Shown here piece after piece: positions 29,044 through 36,778 of a stretch of 56,745 nucleotides of DNA. A program made the position numbers and the translations under genes. Numbering within the stretch: position 1 is the stretch's first letter; the number at the start of each line of letters is the position of its first letter. The stretch is from Paracoccus fontiphilus. Its GTDB lineage: Bacteria; Pseudomonadota; Alphaproteobacteria; Rhodobacterales; Rhodobacteraceae. The notes under the pieces are model-generated. The model was not told the DNA's origin and did not search any database. It saw nothing but the letters and a program-made list of their open reading frames with translations. Location of the stretch: NCBI RefSeq assembly GCF_017356265.1, contig NZ_JAFNAW010000021.1:1-56745 (forward strand), written 5' to 3'.

Positions 29044-29843
29044 TCCGGCGGGGCGCGATCCTGCTGGCCCTGTGCCTGTCGCCGACAGCCGCCGCCGCGC
29101 AGGACCGTCCGCCCGAACGCCCCGAGGACACGGCAGCCGACCCGGCAGGGGCACCTGCCCCGGCGGAAGAACCGCAGGCGGAGCCGGTGGCGGTTCCGGT
29201 TCCAGAGCCGGTGGTGGAATCTTCTCCGATGTTCGGGCCGCCCCCGCCGCCCGTCTGGTGGCTGCTGCGCGAAGACGACGGGGATTTCGCGTCCTGCCTG
29301 CGGACCCTTTCCGCCCGGGGCGCGGTCTTCAGCGAACAGCCGCCCATCACCGACCCTGACGACCGCGACTGCGGCATCGCCCGGCCGATCCGGGTAGAGC
29401 GCATCCTGCCCGGCCTGGCGCTGGAAGGCGGTGCGGTCATGCGCTGCGACACCGCGCTGGCGCTGGAGGGATGGGCGCGCGCCTTCCTGCAGCCGGCAGC
29501 CGCCATGCTGCCCGGGAGGCCTCGCGTCACCGCCCTCCGGCTTGGCACGACCTATGACTGCCGCCCCCGCGTCGGGACCGGAGAGGACCGGCCGAAGCTG
29601 TCGGAACATGCGCTTGGAAATGCCATCGACATCGCGGGCTTCGTTCTCGACAAGGGAGAGGCGCTTGCGGTCCAGCCTCGCCTGGACACCGGCGACATGG
29701 CCGAGGCCTTCCAGCGCACCGCCCGCGCGGCAGGCTGCCTGTTCTTCACCACCGTCCTGGGGCCCGGCTCAAACGACGCCCATGACGACCACCTGCACCT
29801 GGATATCGCCGCCCGGCAGGGTGGCTGGCGCCTGTGCCAGTGA
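29040..29843 (+). CDS. Extensin-like family protein (predicted periplasmic, M15-like zinc site)
   Basis: 267 residues. It has a signal peptide (MIRRGAILLALCLSPTAAAA), then a Pro/Ala/Glu-rich linker (about 22-70), then the Extensin-like_C domain (about 80-267). Conserved features are DRDCGIARPIRVERI, MRCDTALALEGWARAFLQPA, SEHALGNAIDIAGFVL and DAHDDHLHLDIA. The SEHALGNAIDI and DHLHLD motifs resemble the H-D-H zinc site of M15/VanY-type peptidases, so a role in peptidoglycan trimming is plausible but not established. It is coupled to the L,D-transpeptidase upstream, which supports a cell-wall role. Confidence 0.88.
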   Translation: MIRRGAILLALCLSPTAAAAQDRPPERPEDTAADPAGAPAPAEEPQAEPVAVPVPEPVVESSPMFGPPPPPVWWLLREDDGDFASCLRTLSARGAVFSEQPPITDPDDRDCGIARPIRVERILPGLALEGGAVMRCDTALALEGWARAFLQPAAAMLPGRPRVTALRLGTTYDCRPRVGTGEDRPKLSEHALGNAIDIAGFVLDKGEALAVQPRLDTGDMAEAFQRTARAAGCLFFTTVLGPGSNDAHDDHLHLDIAARQGGWRLCQ

Positions 29844-30659
29844 TCAGCGCTTGACGCGTTCCAGATCCAGATAGGCCGGATCGAACCGCGCCAGGGTCGT
29901 CAGGCCCTTCCAATCCAGGATGGTGATGTCCGGCCCCGACCAGCGGATCAGCCCGCGATCGCGCAGGTCCCTGACCGCGCGGTTCACATGAATCGGGGAA
30001 TATCCAAGGATATCCGCCAGTTCGCGTTGCAGCAGGGGCAACTGGAACTGACCGTCCGAGGCCGCCCCGACGGCGTTCAGACGGGTGTAGACCTCGCAGA
30101 CCAGATGGGCCAGATGCGCGCTCGACCGCAGGGACGCCGCGGCGATCAGCCATTGCCGATGGATCGCGGCATCGATCATGGTCGCCATCCACAGCAGACG
30201 CGTCAGGTGGGGAAAGTTCCGGGTAATCTCGGTCAGGTCGGCATGGTCGATGTATTCGACCTCCACCGGGCCGACCGCGACAATGGAATGGTCCAGCTTC
30301 GACAGGACAAAGGCGTGAAGATCGACGAAATCGCCCGGCACATGCAGGGCCGTGATCACGCGATCATCCGGGCGCCCGACCAGGCGATTCGACCGGGCCG
30401 ACAAGCCTCGCAACATCATGCAACTGCGGTTGGGACTGGCATTGGCGGGAACGATCGTCTCGCCCGCTCCATAGCTCGCCTGCTCTGTCTTCACCGCCCG
30501 CAGACGGTCCAGATCGTTCGGGGACAAAGTGTCGCGTCTTTGAAGATAACGGACGAAATACTCCGTGATTGCCACTTCCGATCCCTTCAACTCTGGCACA
30601 AGACAGTTGCAAATCGCACTCTCTCGCGCAATGGGCTCACCCTCCAACCTAACATTCAT
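29844..30659 (-). CDS. Crp/Fnr-family transcriptional regulator
   Basis: 271 residues: an N-terminal cyclic-nucleotide-binding-like beta roll (about 45-150; YGAGETIVPANASPNRSCMM, ALHVPGDFVDLHAFVLSKLD), a dimerisation helix and a Crp-type helix-turn-helix (about 200-250; LPLLQRELADILGYSPIHVN, RAVRDLRDRGLIRWSG). The Fnr iron-sulfur cysteine pattern is not present; CNC near residue 17 is a different spacing. It follows fliI by 29 bp on the same strand and may be co-transcribed with it. The effector and targets are unknown. An in-frame GTG about 28 codons in (VAITEYFVRYL) is a possible alternative start. Confidence 0.85.
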   Translation of the reverse strand: MNVRLEGEPIARESAICNCLVPELKGSEVAITEYFVRYLQRRDTLSPNDLDRLRAVKTEQASYGAGETIVPANASPNRSCMMLRGLSARSNRLVGRPDDRVITALHVPGDFVDLHAFVLSKLDHSIVAVGPVEVEYIDHADLTEITRNFPHLTRLLWMATMIDAAIHRQWLIAAASLRSSAHLAHLVCEVYTRLNAVGAASDGQFQLPLLQRELADILGYSPIHVNRAVRDLRDRGLIRWSGPDITILDWKGLTTLARFDPAYLDLERVKR

Positions 30660-30660
30660 T

Positions 30661-30678
30661 AAGCGAACTCAATCGCTT
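30661..30678. promoter_or_regulatory. Inverted repeat over the ribosome-binding region of the Crp/Fnr-type gene
   Basis: AAGCGA-ACTCAA-TCGCTT lies 1 bp before the start codon of the regulator gene, in the 29-bp gap after fliI. It could be an operator for autoregulation or an RNA hairpin that hides the ribosome binding site. Both are guesses from position alone. Confidence 0.3.
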
Positions 30679-30688
30679 GACTGGCCAC

Positions 30689-32023
30689 TCAACCCCGAAG
30701 GGGCTGCCGCGGACTGGCTTGAACCCGCAAGGCCGCAGCAAGTTCCAGGAAGCTCTGCTCGATTCCGTTCGTCTTGCGGGCGACAAGGTCGTCGAGCTGC
30801 GGGAAAAGCCTGACGGCCTCGTCCAGGCGGGGGTCCGATCCGGGCGCGTAGAGGCCCGCACGAATCATCAACTCGGATTCCGCATAGGCCCCCAGCGCGG
30901 CCCTGGCCTTGCCGATCATCCTGTTCTCGTCAGCGGTGGCGGCATCGGGCAAGGACCGCGACACCGATCTTACCACATCAACGGCCGGAAAGCGCCCGCG
31001 TTCCGCGATCGTCCGGTCCAGCACGACATGCCCGTCCAGGGTGCCGCGCAGGATGTCGGCCACCGGCTCCTCCATGTCCGATCCCGCCACCAGCACGCTG
31101 AAGATGCCGGTGATGTCGCCCGTCCCCTCCAGCCCCGGACCCGAGCGTTCGGCCAAGGCCATGATCAGGTTGGACACCGAGGGCGGAAAGCCGCGATAGC
31201 TGGGCGGCTCGCCTGCGGCCAGGGCGATTTCCCGATGCGCCTCGGCAAAGCGCGTGATCGAATCGGCCAGGAACAGCACGTGGCGGCCCTGGTCGCGGAA
31301 ATGCTCGGCCACGGCCATCGCGGCCCAGGCGCAGCGCCGCCGGATCAGCGGAGAGCGGTCCGAGGTCGCCGTCACGATCACGGCCCGCGCCATGCCCTCG
31401 GGCCCCAGGGTCTTTTCCACGAACTCGCGCAGCTCGCGCCCGCGTTCGCCGATCATGGCGATCACCACGACATCGGCCTGCACCCCTTTGGCAAGCCCGG
31501 ACAGCAGCGTGGACTTGCCGACGCCCGATCCCGCGAACAGCCCGATCCGCTGGCCGGTGACCAGCGGCAGCAGCGTGTCGAAGACCGCGAATCCCGTGGG
31601 CAGGCGCGCGCCCAGCCGCTTGCGGCGCACGGCAGCCGGAGCCTCGCGGCGGAAGGGCAGCGGCTCGCGGCCCCTGGGCAGGGGGCGGCCGTCCAGCGGC
31701 TGACCCAGCGGGTCGATGATTCGCCCGATCCAGTCGTCGCAGGGGGCGATGGTGGGCGCGAAGATCAGCTCGACGGCGGCGCCCACCGACAGGCCCTCGG
31801 CATCGCCTTCCGGCAGCACGTCGGCATGGCGCGGCGCAAGCCCCACGATCTCGGCCGCGACCTGCCCTTTCTGCAGCGCGATCAGCACCCTGTCGCCCAC
31901 CGAGGCATGGCTGTTCAACCCCTCGACCCGGATCAGCCCGGCCCGCATCGAATGAACGCGCCCCCAGTGCCGGGTCATGCGCAGATCGGCGATCCGCGCC
32001 GCAATCGAACTCAGCTGGTCCAT
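30689..32023 (-). CDS. fliI: Flagellum-specific ATPase FliI
   Basis: A 444-residue F1-beta-like ATPase that powers the flagellar type III export apparatus at the cytoplasmic face. Walker A is GSGVGKST at about 165-172, Walker B is in HVLFLADSITRFAEAHREIA, and IGERGRELREF and GYRGFPPSVSNLI-like blocks (PPSYRGFPPSVSNLIMALAE) are typical. The ATG at 32023 (MDQLSSIAARIADL) gives the normal N-terminus. It is divergent from flgB, across an 85-bp gap that contains a candidate CtrA site. Partner genes fliH and fliJ are not in the window. Confidence 0.95.
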   Translation of the reverse strand: MDQLSSIAARIADLRMTRHWGRVHSMRAGLIRVEGLNSHASVGDRVLIALQKGQVAAEIVGLAPRHADVLPEGDAEGLSVGAAVELIFAPTIAPCDDWIGRIIDPLGQPLDGRPLPRGREPLPFRREAPAAVRRKRLGARLPTGFAVFDTLLPLVTGQRIGLFAGSGVGKSTLLSGLAKGVQADVVVIAMIGERGRELREFVEKTLGPEGMARAVIVTATSDRSPLIRRRCAWAAMAVAEHFRDQGRHVLFLADSITRFAEAHREIALAAGEPPSYRGFPPSVSNLIMALAERSGPGLEGTGDITGIFSVLVAGSDMEEPVADILRGTLDGHVVLDRTIAERGRFPAVDVVRSVSRSLPDAATADENRMIGKARAALGAYAESELMIRAGLYAPGSDPRLDEAVRLFPQLDDLVARKTNGIEQSFLELAAALRVQASPRQPLRG

Positions 32024-32064
32024 CCTCACCGTCCGTTTTTTCAGCCTGCAAACGGTTTCTAAAC

Positions 32065-32088
32065 GAATCGCGGTTAAGACCGGGTTAT
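32065..32088. promoter_or_regulatory. Candidate CtrA site with adjacent GANTC between fliI and flgB
   Basis: TTAA-GACCGGG-TTAT (32074-32088) matches the CtrA consensus TTAA-N7-TTAA with one mismatch. A GAATC (32065-32069), the CcrM target, lies 4 bp from it. The site is 20 bp before flgB and 50 bp before fliI. CtrA is known to act on flagellar genes in Rhodobacterales, which makes the reading reasonable. Confidence 0.5.
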
Positions 32089-32108
32089 CGCCAATGAGGA
32101 GAAGCCTC

Positions 32109-32492
32109 ATGTTTGAAAAGATCGAGATGATGCGCATGGCCCGCGCCCTGGGCCAGCATTCCAGCCAGCGGCAGATCACCGTCGCCCGCAACATCGCCAA
32201 TGCCGACACCCCCGGCTTCAAGGCCGAGGACATGCAGCCCTTCGCCGACAGCTATCGCGCGGCCCTTGCGCCGCTGCGGACCACCGATCCGCGTCACCTG
32301 GATGCGCCCGACTGGTCACCTGCCGCACGCAACAGCGTGGCCGGGACCGGCGTCTCGCCCAACGGCAACTCCGTCTCGCTGGAGGAGGAGATGCTGAAGG
32401 CGGCCGAGGTCAAGCGCGGCCATGACCTGTCACTGGGCATCTACAGTTCCGCGCTTGATCTGATGCGCACCAGCATCGGGCGGAGGGCGTGA
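32109..32492 (+). CDS. flgB: Flagellar basal-body rod protein FlgB
   Basis: A 127-residue proximal rod subunit. The motif SQRQITVARNIANADTPGFK near the N-terminus (about 20-39) is the conserved rod/hook signature, and the C-terminal helix (LSLGIYSSALDLMRTSIGRR) packs with it. GAGGAG lies upstream of the ATG. It is first in a nine-gene flagellar series and ends overlapping flgC. Confidence 0.95.
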   Translation: MFEKIEMMRMARALGQHSSQRQITVARNIANADTPGFKAEDMQPFADSYRAALAPLRTTDPRHLDAPDWSPAARNSVAGTGVSPNGNSVSLEEEMLKAAEVKRGHDLSLGIYSSALDLMRTSIGRRA

Positions 32493-32884
32493 TGGACCGT
32501 CCCGTTTCCGCCCTGCACCTGTCGGCATCCGGCATGCGCGCCCAGGGCGAACGCCTGCGCCACACGGCCGAGAACATCGCCAACGCGGACACGCCCGGCT
32601 ATCGCCGCAAGCTGGTCACCTTCGAGGAAGCCGCCCGCTTCGGCCGCCCCACGGGAGAGGTCGAGGCGTCGAAGCTGCGGCTGGACCAGGCCGAACTGCC
32701 GCGCCTTTACGACCCCTCGCATCCCCTGGCGGACGAGGACGGCTACTACCTGGGCTCCAATGTCGATCTGGTGATCGAGATCGCGGACTCGCGCGAAGCG
32801 GGCCGCTCCTACGAGGCCAACCTGAAAATGTTCGAGCAGACGCGCCAGATGGGCGCGTCGCTTCTGGAACTTCTGCGCCGCTAG
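32492..32884 (+). CDS. flgC: Flagellar basal-body rod protein FlgC
   Basis: A 130-residue rod subunit exported by the flagellar secretion system. It has HLSASGMRAQGERLRHTAEN, IANADTPGYRRK and the C-terminal RSYEANLKMFEQTRQMGASL block. The ATG shares its A with the flgB stop; a GTG three bases earlier is an equal alternative. Confidence 0.95.
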   Translation: MDRPVSALHLSASGMRAQGERLRHTAENIANADTPGYRRKLVTFEEAARFGRPTGEVEASKLRLDQAELPRLYDPSHPLADEDGYYLGSNVDLVIEIADSREAGRSYEANLKMFEQTRQMGASLLELLRR

Positions 32885-32895
32885 AAAGGTCGCCC

Positions 32896-33180
32896 ATGTT
32901 TACCAGTTTGAATGCAGCCAGTGCCTATTCCGCCGCCCGCAGCGCCGTCGCGCCGGGCCAGCCCGCCCCCGCCGTCCAGGCGATCTCGCAGGCGGCCGAG
33001 GATTTCGCCGCCCAGATGGGCCAGGTCGATGGGGCCGCGACCGACGCCATGACCGGCCAGGTCGAGACCCACCGCCTGGTCCAGACCCTGGCCGAGGCCG
33101 AGGTCGCCATGGAAACCGTGGTCGCCATCCGCGACAAGGTGGTCGAGGCCTATCAGGAAATCCTGCGGATGCCGGTGTGA
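32896..33180 (+). CDS. fliE: Flagellar hook-basal body complex protein FliE
   Basis: A 94-residue protein that joins the MS ring to the rod. The alpha-helical C-terminal part (DFAAQMGQVDGAATDAMTG, ... EVAMETVVAIRDKVVEAYQE, ILRMPV) is the FliE signature. It lies 11 bp after flgC with AAAGG upstream. Confidence 0.93.
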   Translation: MFTSLNAASAYSAARSAVAPGQPAPAVQAISQAAEDFAAQMGQVDGAATDAMTGQVETHRLVQTLAEAEVAMETVVAIRDKVVEAYQEILRMPV

Positions 33181-33183
33181 TCC

Positions 33184-33450
33184 ATGGATGAGACGCTTCT
33201 GTTCGACATGCTGCGCCAGGCGCTTCTGATCTCGGTCCGCATCTCGGCCCCGATGCTGGCCGTTGCGCTGATCGCGGGTGTGGTGATCGGTCTGTTCCAG
33301 GCCCTGACCTCGGTTCAGGAAATGACGCTGACCTTCGTGCCCAAGGTCGGGCTGATGCTGGCGGTCTTCTGGGTCTCCATGAGCTTCATGACCACCGCGC
33401 TGTCCGACTTCTACCTGGGGCAGATCATCCCCCTGATCGCGGGAAGCTGA
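33184..33450 (+). CDS. fliQ: Flagellar export gate protein FliQ
   Basis: An 88-residue inner-membrane protein with two hydrophobic helices (ISAPMLAVALIAGVVIGLFQ and KVGLMLAVFWVSMSFMTTAL) and the conserved LTSVQEMTLTFVPK loop between them. It is part of the FliPQR export gate. FliP and FliR are not in the window. Confidence 0.95.
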   Translation: MDETLLFDMLRQALLISVRISAPMLAVALIAGVVIGLFQALTSVQEMTLTFVPKVGLMLAVFWVSMSFMTTALSDFYLGQIIPLIAGS

Positions 33451-33451
33451 C

Positions 33452-34168
33452 ATGGACAACGCGACCTATGCGACGCTGACCCGGCAGTCCGGCCTGATGG
33501 CCGAAATGCGCGTGGTGGCCAACAACATCGCCAACGCCAACACCACCGGCTTCCGGCGCGAAGGCGTGATCTTCGCCGAACACATGTCGGCTCTGGACCG
33601 CAGCGGCGACACGCTGTCGATGGCCCATGCGCGCGGCCGGACCCTGGATCTGGACCAGGGCGTGCTGAGCCAGACCAACGGCAACTACGACCTGGCGATC
33701 GAGGGCGACGGCTTCTTCCTGGTCGAGACGCCCGAGGGCAACCGCCTGACCCGCGCGGGCGCCTTCCTGCCCTCCCCGGAGGGCGAGTTGATGACGGCCG
33801 ACGGCTTTCGCCTGCTGGACGAGGGCATGGCGCCGATCATCGTGCCCGCAGGCGCCAGCGATGTCGCGGTCGGGGCAGACGGCACCCTGTCCGCCAATGG
33901 CGTGACCTTCGGCAGGATCGGCGTCTTCACCGCCCCCGAGGATGCACAACTGACCCACCAGGGCGGCACCGCCTTCACCACCGACGCCGCCCCCGCGCCG
34001 GTCGAGGATGCCCGCATCCGCCAAGGCTTCCTTGAGGAATCGAACGTCGATTCCGTCTTCGAGATCACCCGCATGATCGAGGTCCAGCGCGCCTACGAGC
34101 TGGGCCAGTCCTTCCTTGACCGAGAAGATCAGCGCATCCGCAGCGCGATCGCCGGCATGACCCGCTGA
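33452..34168 (+). CDS. flgF: Flagellar basal-body rod protein FlgF
   Basis: A 238-residue proximal rod protein. The N-terminal signature MRVVANNIANANTTGFRREG, the internal DLAIEGDGFFLVETPEGN and the C-terminal GFLEESNVDSVFEITRMIEV followed by QRAYE are all standard. The start lies next to the fliQ stop, so translation is probably coupled. Confidence 0.94.
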   Translation: MDNATYATLTRQSGLMAEMRVVANNIANANTTGFRREGVIFAEHMSALDRSGDTLSMAHARGRTLDLDQGVLSQTNGNYDLAIEGDGFFLVETPEGNRLTRAGAFLPSPEGELMTADGFRLLDEGMAPIIVPAGASDVAVGADGTLSANGVTFGRIGVFTAPEDAQLTHQGGTAFTTDAAPAPVEDARIRQGFLEESNVDSVFEITRMIEVQRAYELGQSFLDREDQRIRSAIAGMTR

Positions 34169-34179
34169 AAGGTCCCCCC

Positions 34180-34965
34180 ATGAGAGCCCTGCAGATCGCC
34201 GCAACCGGCATGAGCGCGCAGCAGACCCGCGTCGAGGTCATCTCGAACAACCTCGCCAACATGTCCACCACCGGCTACAATGCCCGCCGCGCGGAATTCG
34301 CCGACCTGCATTACCAGCAGGCCACGCGGCCTGGCACCGTCACCGCCGCCGACGGCACCGTCATCCCCGCGGGCGTGCAACTGGGCCTGGGCGTGCGTCC
34401 CACGGCGGTCAGCGTCAACCTGCAGCAGGGCGCGCTGACCCAGACCGGCGGCGATCTGGATCTGGCCATCGACGGCGAAGGCTATCTCGAGGTGACGCTG
34501 CCCTCGGGCTTGTCCGCCTATACGCGGGACGGCGGGCTGAAACGCTCGCCCGACGGGCTGATCGTGACCTCGGACGGGTATCCGGTGGCGCCCGCCATCA
34601 CCATCCCCGATGACGCCAGCACCATCTCCATCAACGCCGCCGGCGAGGTTTACGCCTATTTCAGCGACCAGGTCGAACCCGAGATGCTGGGCCAGTTGAC
34701 GCTGGCGGGCTTTTCCAACGAAAAGGGGCTGGAGGCGATCGGGTCCAACCTGTTCCTGGAAACCGCCGCATCGGGCACGCCGCAGGTGACGACGCCCGGC
34801 CAGGACGGGCTGGGCACGCTGCGCCAGGGATACCTGGAAGACAGTTCGGTCGATTCCGTGCGCGAGATCACCGAACTGATCAAGGCGCAGCGCGGCTACG
34901 AGCTGAACGCCAAGGTCATCACTGCCGCCGACCAGATGCTGTCGGCCACCACGCAGGTGCGCTGA
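34180..34965 (+). CDS. flgG: Flagellar distal rod protein FlgG
   Basis: 261 residues, the usual FlgG length. The blocks MRALQIAATGMSAQQTRVEV, ISNNLANMSTTGYNARRAEF, the FlgG-specific FADLHYQQATRPG and the C-terminal SVDSVREITELIKAQRGYEL identify it. The stop overlaps the flgA start. Confidence 0.96.
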   Translation: MRALQIAATGMSAQQTRVEVISNNLANMSTTGYNARRAEFADLHYQQATRPGTVTAADGTVIPAGVQLGLGVRPTAVSVNLQQGALTQTGGDLDLAIDGEGYLEVTLPSGLSAYTRDGGLKRSPDGLIVTSDGYPVAPAITIPDDASTISINAAGEVYAYFSDQVEPEMLGQLTLAGFSNEKGLEAIGSNLFLETAASGTPQVTTPGQDGLGTLRQGYLEDSSVDSVREITELIKAQRGYELNAKVITAADQMLSATTQVR

Positions 34966-35378
34966 TGCGCTGGCTTTTCCTGCTTCTGGCGCTGTCGCCC
35001 CTGCCCGCCCAGGCGGCGGTGCTGGCGGCGGCACGGACCCTGCCCGCGGGCACGGTCATCACGGCGGCCGACCTGCGCGCCATTGACGGCGACCGCCCCG
35101 GCCTGTCCGATCCGTCCGAGGCGATCGGATTGCAGACCCGCATCACCATTCACGAAGGCCGCCCCTTGCAGGCGTCCTTGCTGCAGGCGCCCAAGCTGAT
35201 TTCCCGCAACCAGATCCACCCGCTTGTCTTCCAGCGCGGCGCCCTGCGCATCGTGACCGAGGCCCGGACCCTGTCGGACGGTGCCGCGGGCGAAGTGATC
35301 CGCGTCATGAACCTCGAATCTCGCGCCACCATCAGCGCCACCGTCCAGCCGGACGGCAGCCTGCTGGCGATCAAATAG
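34965..35378 (+). CDS. flgA: Flagellar P-ring assembly chaperone FlgA
   Basis: 137 residues with a signal peptide (MRWLFLLLALSPLPAQAA) and an SAF domain (LPAGTVITAADLRAIDGDRP; IHEGRPLQASLLQAPKLI). It ends with the ESRATISATVQPDGSLLAI strand typical of FlgA. It helps FlgI form the P ring in the periplasm. This is the short form of FlgA, common in alphaproteobacteria. Coupled to flgG. Confidence 0.93.
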   Translation: MRWLFLLLALSPLPAQAAVLAAARTLPAGTVITAADLRAIDGDRPGLSDPSEAIGLQTRITIHEGRPLQASLLQAPKLISRNQIHPLVFQRGALRIVTEARTLSDGAAGEVIRVMNLESRATISATVQPDGSLLAIK

Positions 35379-35393
35379 ACCAAAGGATTTCCG

Positions 35394-36119
35394 ATGAAGC
35401 CGACCCATGTCCTTTGCCTTGCCCTTGCCGCCGCCGCCTGCGCGCGTAGCGATCACATGGGCAAGCCGCCCAGCCTGACCTCGCCCCGCAACAGCGAGGA
35501 ATTCATCGCCATGACCAACCCGCCCTTGGAAATCCCTGTCGACTCCGGCCGTCCCGAGGCCGCGGCATCCCTGTGGGCCGGAACCACCTCGTCCCTGATC
35601 AGCGACCGGCGGGCGGCCACCCGCGGCGACATCCTGACCGTGGTGATCGAGATCGACGACGAGGCGCAGATGACCAACACCTCGGGGCGCAGCCGGTCCT
35701 CGGACGAAAGCGTGAGGGTCCCGCAGATGGTGGGCATCCCGCAGCGGTTGAACGAAAAGCTGCCCGACGGCGCCTCCTTCGACAACCTGGCCGAGGCCGA
35801 GGCCTCGTCCTCCTACAAGGGCAGCGGCAACATCACCCGGCGCGACAAGCTGACCCTGCGCGTGGCCGCCACCGTGATCGACACCCTGCCCAACGGCACC
35901 CTGCAGATCGAGGGCACCCAGGAGGTCCGCGTGAACTACGAGCTGCGCGAACTGACCGTCAGCGGCTTCGTGCGCCCCGCCGACATCGACCGCAGCAACG
36001 AGATCGCCTATGACCGCATCGCGGGCGCGCGCATCTCCTATGGCGGGCGCGGGCAGATCACCGACGTGCAACAACCCCGCTTCGGCCAGCAGCTGGCTGA
36101 CGTGATCCTGCCCTACTGA
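35394..36119 (+). CDS. flgH: Flagellar L-ring protein FlgH (lipoprotein)
   Basis: 241 residues. A short signal peptide ends in the lipobox LAAAACARS, so it is an outer-membrane lipoprotein. Typical FlgH blocks are SLWAGTTSSLISDRRAATRG, DILTVVIEIDDEAQMTN, YKGSGNITRRDKLTLRVAAT and the C-terminal SYGGRGQITDVQQPRFGQQL. It forms the L ring around the rod. Confidence 0.95.
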   Translation: MKPTHVLCLALAAAACARSDHMGKPPSLTSPRNSEEFIAMTNPPLEIPVDSGRPEAAASLWAGTTSSLISDRRAATRGDILTVVIEIDDEAQMTNTSGRSRSSDESVRVPQMVGIPQRLNEKLPDGASFDNLAEAEASSSYKGSGNITRRDKLTLRVAATVIDTLPNGTLQIEGTQEVRVNYELRELTVSGFVRPADIDRSNEIAYDRIAGARISYGGRGQITDVQQPRFGQQLADVILPY

Positions 36120-36127
36120 GGTTCCCG

Positions 36128-36724
36128 ATGAAGAAGATCCTGGCCCTGCTGGTTCCCGTGCTGGCCCTTGTCGGAGGTGTCGCCGCCGGGGACATGCTGC
36201 GCCCCGGCGCCAAGGGGGACCACCCTGCCACCGCGGGGGCGCCTGCCGATGACGGCCATGGCGCGCCAGCCGAAGACCACGCCGCCGGCGATCACGCCGC
36301 CCCTGACGTCTCGGATCACGCCGCGCCCCCTTCGGCCGACGATCATGCGGCCGCTGCGGACGGCCATGGCGGCGGGGAGCATGGCGGAGAGGCCGTCCCG
36401 GCCGAGGGATGGTTCACCTTCCCCAGCCAGTTCTTCGTGCCCTTGATGCGCAACGGCGACATGGGCGCGGTCATGATCCTGACCCTGACGATCGAGACCG
36501 GCGGCGCCGACCTGCCCGCGATGAGGCAGCAGGAACACCGCCTGCGCGACGCGCTTCTGCGCGAGTTGCTGATCCACGCCAATACCGGCGGCTTCGACGG
36601 CAACTTCACCGCCGAGGCGCGGCTGGCCCCCCTGCGCGAGCGGCTGCAAAGGGCCGCGCAGGCCAGCACGGACCTGACCGTCAAGGCCGTGCTGATCGAG
36701 GATATCGCCCGCCAGGCAGGCTGA
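36128..36724 (+). CDS. fliL: FliL-like basal-body-associated protein with His/Asp-rich linker
   Basis: 198 residues. An N-terminal hydrophobic segment (KKILALLVPVLALVGGVAAG) anchors the protein. A linker of about 60 residues holds eight histidines, mostly as Asp-His or Gly-His, with Ala, Pro and Gly. The periplasmic FliL-like domain follows (about 95-198; WFTFPSQFFVPLMRNGDMGA, VMILTLTIETG, RLRDALLRELLIHANTGGFD). FliL supports stator function at the motor. The assignment rests on the domain pattern and on position right after flgH. The His-rich linker is not a usual FliL feature and could bind metal. Confidence 0.8.
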   Translation: MKKILALLVPVLALVGGVAAGDMLRPGAKGDHPATAGAPADDGHGAPAEDHAAGDHAAPDVSDHAAPPSADDHAAAADGHGGGEHGGEAVPAEGWFTFPSQFFVPLMRNGDMGAVMILTLTIETGGADLPAMRQQEHRLRDALLRELLIHANTGGFDGNFTAEARLAPLRERLQRAAQASTDLTVKAVLIEDIARQAG

Positions 36725-36778
36725 CGGTTGCATCGGGAAGGGCGACGGGGCAGAAACCGGTCCTGCCTTGCCAAGGAC

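Noticed and set aside
30661..30680. An Fnr/Dnr box (TTGAT-N4-ATCAA)
   Set aside because: The half-sites are in the reverse order (TCAA-N4-TTGA), so it does not match the Fnr consensus.
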